From positions 302,533 through 366,532 of the forward strand of contig NZ_RQHK01000015.1 in the NCBI RefSeq assembly GCF_004770475.1: a stretch of 64,000 bases of DNA. The letters run 5' to 3'. The notes under the pieces are model-generated. The model ran no database searches. It was given only the letters and a program-made list of their open reading frames with translations, and was not told the origin of the DNA. This DNA is from Leptospira mtsangambouensis (GTDB lineage: Bacteria; Spirochaetota; Leptospiria; Leptospirales; Leptospiraceae). A program made the translations under genes and the position numbers. This document shows positions 37,272 through 46,728 of the stretch, piece by piece (position 1 is the first letter of the stretch; each line of letters opens with the position of its first letter).

Positions 37272-37435
37272 GTATAACGAACTAGACTTTCCGAAGTTGT
37301 CCGACCCTGAGTCTCAACGGGACGTTAGGGACTGGCATGTAGCTTGCGTAAGCAAGGCGAATGCCAGGAGGACAATTTGCCGGAGGCCGAGCGAGGGCGT
37401 AAGTCCCGAAGCGAAGCGGTTAGTCGCTGTTATGT
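37272..37435 (-). repeat. attC8, chimeric attC-like repeat
   Basis: Cores GTATAAC and GTTATGT. Left arm GACTTTCCG, right arm CGGTTAGTC do not pair fully. Confidence 0.87.
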
Positions 37436-37444
37436 GCAGTGCCA

Positions 37445-38563
37445 TTAATTTCTGCTTTTTTTGGGAAAAATATATTTTGAAAGTTTTCCAACTACTTCAG
37501 AGATTAATAATCTCAATGCTTCATCTGTTATTGGTTCGCCTTGTGGTATTAATTTATCAACGGTATTTTTCCATGCTGATCTAAAGATTCGGGAAACTAA
37601 ATTGTCAAAATTTCTTTTTTCTGCAATCTTCATTACTCTATCTACTCTCTCTTGAAGAAAATGAGATTTTGGTTCTGAATTCGGATATGTATATTGAAAG
37701 ATGAAGCTTGGAAGGTAATTAAATTTGATTTTTTTTGGAACTTCTTTTTTTGAGAAAATATCATAAACATAAAGTAATGAAATATCTTCACCACAGTATT
37801 CATCACTTAATTTTACTATATAGTGGTAGATATTGAAATACTCAACTATTGCATATAACCTTTTTTCTTTTTGATTACCATGAATAAAGATACTGTGGTT
37901 TATATCCGATGTTTCTATATCATAAAGGGAAAATTCAGGTATTATTGGTTCAACTAAATCTAGGTTATATATTTTTAACTGTTCAATTGCTTTTTTGACT
38001 GGTTCTATGTTTTGAGTTTTATAGATGTAATAGTTTAATGCTGTTTTTAGAATAGATGGGAATATTTCTTTTCCACCAATGGAAAGTTCTGCGTGTATAG
38101 GTTCTATGAACTCTTCCTCTACGCTAATTGCTTGATTTAGAAATTTTTCTACGTTTAATTTTGGATAATTCTTTTTTAGGCCTTCTAGAATATTTTTACC
38201 TTCTTTTATGGTTCTTGCAGTAATTTTTATACTAACCTTTTCTCCTGTTACTTTTTGAACAACTTTAGGATCTTTTAATTGAAATTTACCGTCTGATGTG
38301 ACTTTAAATTTCTCTCCCGTTTTAATCTTTTCAACAATGATTGGTTGTGGTTTGCCATCTTCTCTATCAATATTCAAGATATTACATATAAAATTGAATT
38401 GTTTAGCGAATTCTGCATCAGATGTGGCTCCGAAATCTGAATTGCATGTATTACATAATAAATCAAATGATTTTAGTCTTCCTCCGATTGAATTCGGAAG
38501 GATATGTTCTTTTGATTGATTTTGTTCTTTTATTTCATTATTGCAAATATAGCAGATTTTCAT
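37445..38563 (-). CDS. HNH endonuclease (cassette C9)
   Basis: 372 residues. C4-x2-C7, H20 in KEHILPNSIGG and C37-x2-C40N form an HNH-type zinc-bound nuclease module at the N-terminus. The remaining ~320 residues have no recognised fold. Such HNH proteins are often in phage defence or mobile elements. Its stop lies 10 bp from the attC core; the cassette is filled almost fully by the gene. Confidence 0.85.
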   Translation of the reverse strand: MKICYICNNEIKEQNQSKEHILPNSIGGRLKSFDLLCNTCNSDFGATSDAEFAKQFNFICNILNIDREDGKPQPIIVEKIKTGEKFKVTSDGKFQLKDPKVVQKVTGEKVSIKITARTIKEGKNILEGLKKNYPKLNVEKFLNQAISVEEEFIEPIHAELSIGGKEIFPSILKTALNYYIYKTQNIEPVKKAIEQLKIYNLDLVEPIIPEFSLYDIETSDINHSIFIHGNQKEKRLYAIVEYFNIYHYIVKLSDEYCGEDISLLYVYDIFSKKEVPKKIKFNYLPSFIFQYTYPNSEPKSHFLQERVDRVMKIAEKRNFDNLVSRIFRSAWKNTVDKLIPQGEPITDEALRLLISEVVGKLSKYIFPKKSRN

Positions 38564-38599
38564 TTGATTATCAAAAATTCTTAATTTTTATGGCATTGC

Positions 38600-38761
38600 A
38601 CATAACGAACTAGTCTTCCCGAAGTTCCCTGTAGCCGAGCCTACGAAGTAGGCGTTGGCGTCGGCGCGTCTTCTTGCGAAGCAAGAAGCGTGCCGGAAGG
38701 GAATTTGCCGCAGGCCGAGTGAGGCCTTGTGCCGAAGCGTAGCGGGAAGATGCTGTTATAC
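38600..38761 (-). repeat. attC9, attC-like repeat
   Basis: Cores ACATAAC and GTTATAC. Arms GTCTTCCCG and CGGGAAGAT. GCCGCAGGCCGAGTGAGGCC subfamily. Confidence 0.9.
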
Positions 38762-39589
38762 GCAGTATTTTTTTAATTTGTCTTTATATTCTTCATAGAA
38801 TGTTGCTAGTGTGTATAACTTTACTTTTTCTCTTAGTTTTTCTGCAAAATTTAATGCGGACGCTGTATACTGACTAGAAGTTATATAAATACCAAATTGA
38901 GCATTGTTTGCCATGACTACTCCATAAAATTGTTCGATTTGACTGATCGAAATTTTTGATTGGTAATTGTATTTTTTTATTTCGACAATCGCATTATCAT
39001 ACTTTTCGTAATTTTCTAATTTAAAATCAAAGCGATTATCGTTTAAACTATTAAATTTCTTAGGAGAGAAAGATAAGCATTCAAAAATCTCAAAGAATAT
39101 CTCTTCTAACTCCTGTGGAGTTAGATTCTCAAACTCCTTTTTTTCTCCTTTGTGTTTTGAAAGGAAAAATTCATTTGCTTCTATTATTCTACTGTCTTGT
39201 ATATTGACCTCAATTTGGCCAATTATTTTGTTTAAAGTACCAAAAACATCTTCAAAATTCATTTTGTTTAATATTATGACAGATGTATTGGACAAAAACT
39301 CTGGTATTTCAAATTCATCCTCAGTTATTAGAACGATCGGTTTGCGTAATGCGTAGGCCATTCCTAATTCAAAATGAACAAAATTATTACTCTTTTGATA
39401 CATTGAAATCATAATACTGCAGTTGCGAATCAGGGTTTCGGTAGTTTCTTCTAACGTTTCTTCAAAGTTTGATTCTTTAATTGACGTTGTTGTTTTATAA
39501 CCTATGTATTCTAATTCATTTTTAATAATATTGATGAAATTATCCGTTTGATGAATGTTTTGTGAATTTGAAAAGTATATTGATTTCAT
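38756..39589 (-). CDS. TIR-like plus Mrr-like nuclease protein (cassette C10)
   Basis: 277 residues. The N-terminal ~125 residues resemble a TIR or nucleoside-deoxyribosyltransferase-like fold (MKSIYFSNSQN, VHFELGMAYALRKPIVLITED with Glu74 as the candidate catalytic residue). The C-terminal half looks like a Mrr/PD-(D/E)XK nuclease (FDF at 187-189, VEIKKY with E203 and K205). It overlaps the methyltransferase gene as TAATG. The stop lies inside the attC core. Domain calls by motif only. Confidence 0.65.
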   Translation of the reverse strand: MKSIYFSNSQNIHQTDNFINIIKNELEYIGYKTTTSIKESNFEETLEETTETLIRNCSIMISMYQKSNNFVHFELGMAYALRKPIVLITEDEFEIPEFLSNTSVIILNKMNFEDVFGTLNKIIGQIEVNIQDSRIIEANEFFLSKHKGEKKEFENLTPQELEEIFFEIFECLSFSPKKFNSLNDNRFDFKLENYEKYDNAIVEIKKYNYQSKISISQIEQFYGVVMANNAQFGIYITSSQYTASALNFAEKLREKVKLYTLATFYEEYKDKLKKYCV

Positions 39590-40434
39590 TATTTTTCTCC
39601 CAAGGCTTTATGTAGCGCCCAAAAATCGTATAGAGATGTATATATATGCTTTTTATCCTCGGAGGTTTCTGAATCTGTTTCTGTATGAGCAGTGAGTATA
39701 TTTTTAGTCATTTCAAATTTTATTTGAATTTGCTTTTCGATTTGTTTTTCTACATTTGTAATAATCCGCTGTTTATTTTTCAATATTTCTTCATGTGAGA
39801 TTTTTATATGTCTTCTTTGGAGTGTATAACTCCAGCCTTGTGTTGATTTAAATTTCCATTGTGAAACCTCTGGGATATAAGATGGAGTTTCAATTTCGAT
39901 ATAGAATGTCTTGATAATTTCGATAATTTCATGTTTCTTCCAAGGAATGGCACCGAGTTCTAATGGATTTAGTGTTTCCATATCGAATATATATAATATA
40001 CCATTCTCCGTGAGTCTATTGAGAATATTTATTAGTAATGAAGCTAAAAGCTTTGGAGGCAATTCATGAACAACATTTATTAGCGTAATGAAATTGAAAT
40101 TCCCGAGTGAAGGAAAGAGTGTTTCGAAATCTGCTATTTCACCAATTTTTTCATTGTATTTCAATAATGATAATGCTTTTGCTTTTTCTTTCACTATTTT
40201 TAAGTATGTAGCATCGCCTTCAAAGGCAGTAAAATTTATTTTCGATCTATATTTTTCATCCAAATTACTATCTAAGTATTTTATTATTTGTCCTTGACCG
40301 CAAGCTATATCAAGCCATTGATATTCACTTACCTGAGGATCTGAAAGATGAGTCTGAAGAAGAGTGAGTACTGCTTGGTGTTGAGGTAATATTCTATCTT
40401 CATTAACGGCGGAAGAGTCTGAAATAATGGTCAT
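39589..40434 (-). CDS. SAM-dependent methyltransferase (cassette C10)
   Basis: 281 residues. Motif I is WLDIACGQGQIIKYLD, followed by FTAFEGDATYL and FITLINVVHELPP, a class I Rossmann methyltransferase. There is no DPPY-type DNA-methylase motif, so the target could be DNA, protein or small molecule. A Gln/Glu-rich C-terminus may form a coiled coil. First gene of the two-gene cassette; translationally coupled to the TIR-like nuclease. Confidence 0.8.
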   Translation of the reverse strand: MTIISDSSAVNEDRILPQHQAVLTLLQTHLSDPQVSEYQWLDIACGQGQIIKYLDSNLDEKYRSKINFTAFEGDATYLKIVKEKAKALSLLKYNEKIGEIADFETLFPSLGNFNFITLINVVHELPPKLLASLLINILNRLTENGILYIFDMETLNPLELGAIPWKKHEIIEIIKTFYIEIETPSYIPEVSQWKFKSTQGWSYTLQRRHIKISHEEILKNKQRIITNVEKQIEKQIQIKFEMTKNILTAHTETDSETSEDKKHIYTSLYDFWALHKALGEK

Positions 40435-40470
40435 AGTTATTTTCCTGAAAAGATTAAAAAAAATATTGCG

Positions 40471-40633
40471 TATAACGAACTAGACTAACCGACGTAGGCT
40501 GGCCCTGAGTCCCGAATGGGACGTTAGGGATTGGCGCGACGCTTGCGCAAGCAAGAGGAGTGACAAAAGCCTATGTGTCGTAGACCGAACGAGGGCGTCA
40601 GTCCCGAAGTGAAGCGGTTAGTCGCTGTTATAC
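40471..40633 (-). repeat. attC10, attC-like repeat
   Basis: Cores GTATAAC and GTTATAC. Arms GACTAACCG and CGGTTAGTC pair 9 of 9. Confidence 0.92.
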
Positions 40634-40659
40634 GACGTCACCGAGGTAATAATAAAGAA

Positions 40660-40965
40660 TTAAGAAGCTATTGCTAAATCTTTATAATTGTGAATTCCGT
40701 TAAATTCTTTTTGCTTTTTCAACATTTCTTCTTCCAGATCATAATCATTTTGTAAACCAAGCCAGAATTGAGGAGTAGTTCCAAAAAATTTTGATAAGCG
40801 TATTGCCGTATCAGCAGAAACGGATCTTTTATAGAGTAGAATTTGACTGATTCTTGTTTGTGGAATACCGGTTTCCTTTGCCAGTCGATAGGCAGTAATT
40901 TTTAATGGAGTAAGAAACTCTTCCGATAGTATTTGTCCGGGATGTATGTTTGCTAAACGTTTCAT
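40660..40965 (-). CDS. higA: HigA antitoxin (cassette C11)
   Basis: 101 residues. ANIHPGQILSEEFLTPLKITAYRLAKETGIPQTRISQILLYKRSVSADTAIRLSKFFGTTPQFWLGLQNDYDL is the canonical HigA (VapI) HTH family. It follows the toxin gene by 12 bp. Represses the operon and blocks HigB. Confidence 0.95.
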   Translation of the reverse strand: MKRLANIHPGQILSEEFLTPLKITAYRLAKETGIPQTRISQILLYKRSVSADTAIRLSKFFGTTPQFWLGLQNDYDLEEEMLKKQKEFNGIHNYKDLAIAS

Positions 40966-40977
40966 ATAATCTCCTTT

Positions 40978-41265
40978 TTAATGGTAATCAACAATTTCTA
41001 CTAAAGAAGCGTTATTTCCGTCCCAGTTAAAACAGATACGCCATTGATCATTGATTCGAATACTATGCTGACCTTTTCTGTCACCTTTTAGAAGTTCTAA
41101 CTTATTGCCTGGTGGAACTTTAAGGTCTTCAATATTATGAGCATTATTAATCATCCTAAGCTTTTTTCTGCCTTGATTCTGAACTTCTGTTGGTAGATCT
41201 TTAGAAAACTCACCTTTCCAAACTTTTTCAGTTTTTTTGTCGGCAAAACCTATGATCACAATCAA
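40978..41265 (-). CDS. higB: HigB toxin (cassette C11)
   Basis: 95 residues. FADKKTEKVWKGEFSKDLP and HSIRINDQWRICFNWDGNNASLVEIVDYH are diagnostic of the HigB/RelE-like plasmid maintenance toxin, a ribosome-dependent mRNase. First gene of the cassette. The cassette ends match over 16 bp with one mismatch. Confidence 0.95.
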   Translation of the reverse strand: MIVIIGFADKKTEKVWKGEFSKDLPTEVQNQGRKKLRMINNAHNIEDLKVPPGNKLELLKGDRKGQHSIRINDQWRICFNWDGNNASLVEIVDYH

Positions 41266-41333
41266 ATACTGACGTATTGCGATAGTATTGTCAATAGTTA
41301 TTTTATACTTTGGATTAAATTTTAGGTGATGTC

Positions 41334-41495
41334 GTATAACGAATTAGTCTTCCCGAAGTTCCCTGTAGCTGAGCCTCCGAAGGAGGCGTTAGCGTCGGCG
41401 CGACTTGTTGCGAAGCAAGAAGCGTGACGGAAGGGAATTTGCCGTAGGCCGAGTGAGGCCTTGTGCCGAAACGTAGCGGGAAGACGCTGTTATGC
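41334..41495 (-). repeat. attC11, attC-like repeat
   Basis: Cores GTATAAC and GTTATGC. Arms GTCTTCCCG and CGGGAAGAC pair 9 of 9. Spacer reads GAATTAG. Confidence 0.92.
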
Positions 41496-41510
41496 GCAGT
41501 ACGCTCATAT

Positions 41511-42334
41511 TTAATTACTGTAGTTCTTTATTTTTATTTCAAAGGTTCCATCTTCATTTAAATTTCCAACCAAACGATAATTTCCCTTAGGTTCTCTTAA
41601 TAATTCAAGTCTGCTTAAATTATTTTTCGATAAAATATAATTTCCTGGAATACTTATGTTATGTTTTTCTCTAATATCCAGTAAATCTGAATTAATTTTA
41701 CCTCTATTTGCTATGTAAGCGTAATTAGCTCCGGCTTTGCCAATTACTATCCCTAGAATAGTATTTCCAGATTCGTCAGAGCCTCTCAATGCAAGACTGC
41801 CATCGAGTAATGCAACGTTGCCAGCTATTAAATCTTTGTGACAATTATATAGTTGAAAGTTTAAGTTTTCATCTATATTGTTTTCTAATCTAAACATTTT
41901 TTTCAAAGATTCTGAAATGTTTATGTAATCTATTCTTTCCGATTCAATTTTATGTTTTAATGAATCGATTGTGCCTATATATTTTTTTCAATTTCAGATA
42001 TTGTTGCCATATCTTGTTCTTGCCAATTTTTTCGAAAATAATTTCTCGAGGCAAGGGTAAGTGTTTTTATAAATTCTGAGTATGGTTCGGAGATTAATTT
42101 CAAAATTGGCGTCAAGATTACATAAATTAATGAATAGATAGCAGGTTTAGTTATTTCAAAACTGTTATTTATTAAAAATTGGTCAATCGATGATAGGCTA
42201 TCGCCTTGAATTAATTTATAAAAGAAACGCCAGTTGAAAGTAATAAAGAAAATCGAATATGAAAACAATATTGGATTAGAAAGTCTTTCATAAAGTTTGC
42301 CTTTAATAGTATCTATTAATTCTTCAAAATTCAT
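41511..42334 (-). pseudogene. membrane protein gene split by a frameshift at an A7 run (cassette C12)
   Basis: Two frames cover this cassette. The 5' part (42334 to 41975, start MNFEELIDTIKGKLYERL) has two hydrophobic helices and ends EIEKNI-stop. The 3' part (to 41511) is open well upstream of its own first start codon. One added A in the seven-A run (plus-strand T's at 41982-41988) joins them into about 274 residues with a helical linker (KKYIGTIDSLKHKIESERID). So this is one gene with a disruption, a slippage site, or a sequencing error in a homopolymer. No family recognised. Confidence 0.7.
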
Positions 42335-42369
42335 AATGTTACTCTTGTTTAAATTAATTTGCGTATGTC

Positions 42370-42532
42370 GCATAACGAACTAGACTAACCGACGTAGGCT
42401 GGCCCTGAGTCCCGGAACGGGACGTTAGGGATTGGCACGACGCTTGCGTAAGCAAGAGGAGTGACAAAAGCCTATGTGTCGTAGACCGAACGAGGGCTTG
42501 TCCCGAAGTAAAGCGGTTAGTTGCTGTTATAC
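42370..42532 (-). repeat. attC12, attC-like repeat
   Basis: Cores GCATAAC and GTTATAC. Arms GACTAACCG and CGGTTAGTT. Confidence 0.9.
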
Positions 42533-42546
42533 GACGTAGCCTATTG

Positions 42547-42945
42547 CTAGATATTAAGCTGTGCTAGAGATTCTAAAGTTTTCTTAATCTCTTCTAATTT
42601 GAATTTTCCTTCTGCGACACCGATGACGAAGTCATACAAAATTTCATTCGGATCAAGGATATCATATCCATTAATATCGAGAAAGACTAGTGAAGAAGCT
42701 AATGCTACTCTTTTGTTTCCATCTAAAAAAGGATGATTTTTACAGAGATAAAATAAGTACGCGGCAGCTTTATCAAATAGAGACGGATGTAAACTTACAC
42801 CATCAAAAGTAGTCATTGGTTGGTTAATTGCCGATTCTAAGAGTCCATGATCTCGGATTTCAGCAGCTCCGCCATACAATTCAATTTGATTTTTATGTAT
42901 AAGAATTACGTCCTCAATAGAGAGGAAGATAGTATCATCCAGCAT
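42547..42945 (-). CDS. doc: Doc/Fic-family toxin (cassette C13)
   Basis: 132 residues. The Fic motif HPFLDGNKRVAL (71-82) is intact, and EDVILIHKNQIELYGG at the N-terminus marks the death-on-curing subfamily, which phosphorylates EF-Tu. The ATG overlaps the antitoxin stop by one base. Paired with an AbrB-like antitoxin rather than a classical Phd. Confidence 0.94.
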   Translation of the reverse strand: MLDDTIFLSIEDVILIHKNQIELYGGAAEIRDHGLLESAINQPMTTFDGVSLHPSLFDKAAAYLFYLCKNHPFLDGNKRVALASSLVFLDINGYDILDPNEILYDFVIGVAEGKFKLEEIKKTLESLAQLNI

Positions 42946-43157
42946 TATTGAGCTAGTTTTTTGAGTGTTTTACCGTGAGCTTTATTAATCTTTTCAAGAG
43001 ATTTAGAAATACTTTTTTCTATAGGTTTGATGATCAATGATTTCCCGTCAGTAGTAACTTCAAGAGTAGAGTTTTGGTCAATTTTTAGTAGTTCAAGAAT
43101 AGGTTTCTCGATAACTAAAGCGGAGCTGTTCCCATGTTGCACAAGTTTTTTTAACAT
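42945..43157 (-). CDS. AbrB/MazE-like antitoxin (cassette C13)
   Basis: 70 residues. MLKKLVQHGNSSALVIEKPILELLKIDQNSTLEVTTDGKSLIIKP is the swapped-hairpin AbrB DNA-binding fold; the basic C-terminus contacts the toxin. Upstream of doc in one operon with a one-base overlap. Confidence 0.92.
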   Translation of the reverse strand: MLKKLVQHGNSSALVIEKPILELLKIDQNSTLEVTTDGKSLIIKPIEKSISKSLEKINKAHGKTLKKLAQ

Positions 43158-43353
43158 ATTGACCCTGTATTAACAATGTTATAACATTGTATAATCAATT
43201 TCAATCAAAAAAAGTATCTATTTTTGAATTAGGAGACTGATTAGATTCTACAAAAAGTAGGCTTTGGGATTAAATTGAAACCGTTAGTTTTCTTATCTTA
43301 TATGCTTTTTACTGATGATTTTTGATTTTATGAATCAATTTTTAGGCTATGTC

Positions 43354-43518
43354 GTATAACGAACTAGACTAACCGACGTAGGCTGACCCTGAGTCCCGGA
43401 ACGGGACGTTAGGGATTGGCACGACGCTTGCGTAAGCAAGAGGAGTGACAAAAGCCTATGTGTCGTAGACCGAGCGAGGGCGTAAGTCCCGAAGTGAAGT
43501 GGTTAGTCGCTGTTATGC
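43354..43518 (-). repeat. attC13, attC-like repeat
   Basis: Cores GTATAAC and GTTATGC. Arms GACTAACCG and TGGTTAGTC. Confidence 0.9.
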
Positions 43519-43529
43519 GCTGTGGGTAA

Positions 43530-43931
43530 CTAAGACCAAATAGTTTTTAATCCAGATATTTTATATTTCTTTATTTCCGAATCTTTAGAAATAAAAGTTA
43601 GTTTTCTTGTAATACATTGCCAAATTAACATTCGATCAAATGGATCCTTATGAAAATCTTCCTTTAAGTTATGGTAGGAAGAAGCTTCTTCCTGATTCAG
43701 TTCAATTATGGTTATGTTTAATTTTTCGAGAAGTTTTGGAATATCCTCTGGTTTAAATCCAGAAAGTTTTAGTTTACCTAGTCTGAATTTTAAGGAAATT
43801 TCCCATAACGAAATTACACTAACGAAAATTTGATTTTCTTGATCTTGAACTATTGTAGTGATTTTTTTACTTAATTGTTTTGAATCACCGATGACCCAAA
43901 GCAAAGCATGAGTATCTAAAAGGAATCTCAT
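43530..43931 (-). CDS. PIN-domain toxin (cassette C14)
   Basis: 133 residues. MRFLLDTHALLWVIGDSKQLS, ISLWEISLKFRLGKL, KDPFDRMLIWQCI and FISKDSEI are the PIN motifs of the Phd-associated VapC subfamily. One-base overlap with its antitoxin gene. Probable endoribonuclease. Confidence 0.93.
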   Translation of the reverse strand: MRFLLDTHALLWVIGDSKQLSKKITTIVQDQENQIFVSVISLWEISLKFRLGKLKLSGFKPEDIPKLLEKLNITIIELNQEEASSYHNLKEDFHKDPFDRMLIWQCITRKLTFISKDSEIKKYKISGLKTIWS

Positions 43932-44167
43932 TAAATGTTTAGGAATTCTTCTTCTGAAATGGAAAATTCCTTATCAAAAGAAATTTTAACTTTTCCATCA
44001 AGAATGCCAATTTTTCTCTTAGCATCAGTTTTTTGGTTAATAGGAACAATCATAGCGATAGTTTTTTTGTTTTTTCCAAAAAGAATGGCAACTTTCTCTC
44101 CTTTTTTAACATATTCAAGAACTTCGGAAAAGTGGGATTTAAGTTCGCCAACGGCATAAGATTTCAT
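43931..44167 (-). CDS. Phd/YefM antitoxin (cassette C14)
   Basis: 78 residues. MKSYAVGELKSHFSEVLEYVKKGEKVAILFGKNKKTIAMIVP is a standard Phd/YefM N-terminal domain. The C-terminal tail is the toxin-neutralising part. First gene of the cassette operon. Confidence 0.93.
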   Translation of the reverse strand: MKSYAVGELKSHFSEVLEYVKKGEKVAILFGKNKKTIAMIVPINQKTDAKRKIGILDGKVKISFDKEFSISEEEFLNI

Positions 44168-44246
44168 ACGCCTTTTAGCTTACCTTATGTTGACAAGTTG
44201 TCAAGATAAAATCTTTTTAATATGAGTATAAATTTTTACCCATTTC

Positions 44247-44408
44247 GCATAACGAACTAGGCTTACTGAAGTTGTCCGACCCTGAGTCCCGAACGGGACG
44301 TTAGGGACTGGCACGTAGCTTGCTGATGCAAGCGAGTGACAGGAGGACAATTTGGCGTAGCCCAAGCGAGGACTTGTTCCGAAGCGAAGCAGTAAGCCGA
44401 TGTTATGC
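44247..44408 (-). repeat. attC14, attC-like repeat with compensatory arms
   Basis: Cores GCATAAC and GTTATGC. Arms GGCTTACTG and CAGTAAGCC differ from all other copies yet still pair 9 of 9, evidence for selection on the stem. Confidence 0.92.
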
Positions 44409-44415
44409 GACGTGA

Positions 44416-45255
44416 TTAATTGTTAACCCTTTCCGACCAGTATCCGGTCTTTTTTTCAAAATCCAAATCTATTTTTGCTTTGAATTTATGATAATCAGAT
44501 TTTTCTAAATCGGATTCGAAGTCAGGAAATTCCCAGTATGCATAGAGCATACAGTAATTCCTAGTAAAGAAATCCTTTTTATGTAAATGTTTACCAACAA
44601 TCACATTTGAAGAATAATATTTTTTCCCTTCTGCATTTATATTTTCAATTAAATAACCATTCACAAATCCATAATATTTTGCATCATGCCAGTAATTCAT
44701 GCCTGAAATTTCGTTAGTTGTATCAAGTGATTTTGGTGTATAGGGTTGTGCTTTTAAGACTTCTTTTGAAGTAAGTGGTAAGAAAATAGTTTTTCCGCCA
44801 ATATTATCAGTATGAATAATAGTTTTATAAATTAATCGATTTTTGTAAAAGTAAAAAGCTGCAGTCATTCTTTCTGATGTATGATATGAAATCGAATTGG
44901 AATTGCGTATAATGGTTGAATTTCCACCATTAAAATTTACCATTTTATCTATTGGAATATAGTTTAAATAAGAAATTCTTTTAGGTAGAACACGATTAAA
45001 GGAAAATCTTTCTCTGAAATATTTATTTCCTATCAATTTGTATAATTGGTCTTCGGTAATTCCATATTCGATTTTTGTTATTAAGTTAGGAGGGATAAAG
45101 TATTCAGTATCTGGAAAAAGTTCATCTTTTTCATTGGATACGAATACATTCCTATCTTCCAGGTTAATAGAAAGATCCTTGCCTAATTTATGATCTGTCA
45201 ATCGGCAAGAGAAAATTATAAACAATAATAAATGAAGGATTATTGAAATTTGCAT
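44416..45255 (-). CDS. lipoprotein (cassette C15)
   Basis: About 279 residues from ATG 45255 (MQISIILHLLLFIIFSC, lipobox at residue 17). An alternative ATG at 45288, 3 bp from the attC core, would add a lysine-rich n-region and is also possible. Mature part: FPDTEYFIPPNLITKIEYGITEDQLYKLIGNKYF, no named family. The gene fills the cassette. Confidence 0.7.
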   Translation of the reverse strand: MQISIILHLLLFIIFSCRLTDHKLGKDLSINLEDRNVFVSNEKDELFPDTEYFIPPNLITKIEYGITEDQLYKLIGNKYFRERFSFNRVLPKRISYLNYIPIDKMVNFNGGNSTIIRNSNSISYHTSERMTAAFYFYKNRLIYKTIIHTDNIGGKTIFLPLTSKEVLKAQPYTPKSLDTTNEISGMNYWHDAKYYGFVNGYLIENINAEGKKYYSSNVIVGKHLHKKDFFTRNYCMLYAYWEFPDFESDLEKSDYHKFKAKIDLDFEKKTGYWSERVNN

Positions 45256-45291
45256 TTTTTTCTTTTTTATATTAGATATCTTAATCATGTC

Positions 45292-45420
45292 GCATAACGA
45301 ACTAGTCTTAACGAAGTTTCCCGCCCTGAGCCTGCGCAGTAGGCGTTAGGAGTAGCGGGAAATTTGCCGCAGGCCGAGTGAGGCCTTGTGCCGAAACGTA
45401 GCGGGAAGACGCTGTTATGC
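45292..45420 (-). repeat. attC15, short attC-like repeat
   Basis: 129 bp, near-identical to attC1. Cores GCATAAC and GTTATGC. Confidence 0.9.
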
Positions 45421-45428
45421 GCAGTTTT

Positions 45429-46112
45429 TCAGAGCCTACTTTTGGCTTTTATATTAAATTCAATTTCTTCATTATTTTGTATCACAAATTTTCCATTTTG
45501 AACTGAAAATTCGAATGATATAATGGACTTTCTAGGAGTAGTTATATTTAATTTATTTGTTCCATCATATTGAAATTCTTTTTTAAATTTGATTATGGAT
45601 CTAGAACAAGTAACAAAATCATCTGACGTTTTTATAACATTTCTTTGATTAGGATAATAATCGTTTATAAGCAAAGGTCTTTCTAATGAGTAACTGTTTC
45701 CTTTTTTAATAAAGGAATATGGATAAATGTATTCTATTTTATCTATGTATTGTTGTGAATTAAGTGAATAATCATAAAGTGTTAAATCTAGCGATTTTTG
45801 TCTGAATTTGTCCTTATCAAAACATACTTCCGATAGAAGGAGAATATCATTCTCATTGATATTCTTTTCAAAATTTTCTTTAATTCCAGAATCTATAATA
45901 TTGTTTGGATCTTGAAAGATGTATCTTTTGTTTTCATTTTCAATGTAGAAAACATTAAGTTGATAAAAATCAGTTCCATAAAATGAAGATTCTTCGAATT
46001 TCAAACCAGAATTTTTTCCTAAGCGATTATCTGAAGTTATTCCTGGAGAAATCAAAGTTAATGATTTGCAGGAGGAGATCATAATTATAATTGTTAAGAA
46101 AATTCTTTTCAT
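45429..46112 (-). CDS. lipoprotein (cassette C16)
   Basis: 227 residues. MKRIFLTIIIMISSC is a lipoprotein signal. The mature part is beta-rich in appearance with no recognised family. Sole gene of the cassette, stop 9 bp from the attC core. Confidence 0.75.
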   Translation of the reverse strand: MKRIFLTIIIMISSCKSLTLISPGITSDNRLGKNSGLKFEESSFYGTDFYQLNVFYIENENKRYIFQDPNNIIDSGIKENFEKNINENDILLLSEVCFDKDKFRQKSLDLTLYDYSLNSQQYIDKIEYIYPYSFIKKGNSYSLERPLLINDYYPNQRNVIKTSDDFVTCSRSIIKFKKEFQYDGTNKLNITTPRKSIISFEFSVQNGKFVIQNNEEIEFNIKAKSRL

Positions 46113-46145
46113 ATTTTCCTTATAAATTGATTTTTGAAAAATTGC

Positions 46146-46310
46146 GCATAACGAACTAGACTTACCGAAGTTCCCTGACCCTGAGTCCCGGAACGGGACG
46201 TTAGGGACTGGAACGACACTTGCGTAGGCAAGGGGAGTGCCAGAAGCCTATGTGTCGCAGACCGAGCGAGGGCGCAAGTCCCGAAGCGAAGCGGTTAGTC
46301 GCTGTTATAC
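46146..46310 (-). repeat. attC16, attC-like repeat
   Basis: Cores GCATAAC and GTTATAC. Arms GACTTACCG and CGGTTAGTC, one mismatch. Confidence 0.9.
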
Positions 46311-46329
46311 GCTGGCGGAAAGAATATAG

Positions 46330-46728
46330 TCAAATCCAATTTTCTAATTTTAAATTTTGAACTCTGATAAACTCTTTTGTATTATTCGAGACTAAAATTA
46401 GATTTCTAGAAATTGCTTGGGCAGCAATTTGAAGATCATATGGACCAATAATTTTACCAGTTTTTTCTAATGTAGCTCTAATGTATCCATAAACTTCTGC
46501 ATCTAAGTCTGTAAAAGGAATGATATCAAAGGCAGATAAGAATTTAATTAGTGTAGTTTTGTTTTTTTCGTAATCTTTACTTTTAGCTGCACCGTATTCT
46601 AATTCGGCAACCGTAATGGAAGAAATATTAATCTGATATGGCTCAATAGATTTTATTTTTTGAACAACTGACTCTGGATTATTTTTAATAGAGTAAATGC
46701 AAATGTTAGTATCAATCAGATACATCAA
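46330..46728 (-). CDS. vapC: VapC-type PIN toxin (cassette C17)
   Basis: 132 residues. YLIDTNICIYSIKNN, VAELEYGAAKS, IGPYDLQIAAQAISRNLILVSNNTKEFIRVQNLKLENW. Same length and clear similarity to the C3 toxin (shared AISRNL and NNTKEF stretches), so the two cassettes carry paralogous modules. Overlaps vapB by 4 bp. Confidence 0.94.
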   Translation of the reverse strand: MMYLIDTNICIYSIKNNPESVVQKIKSIEPYQINISSITVAELEYGAAKSKDYEKNKTTLIKFLSAFDIIPFTDLDAEVYGYIRATLEKTGKIIGPYDLQIAAQAISRNLILVSNNTKEFIRVQNLKLENWI

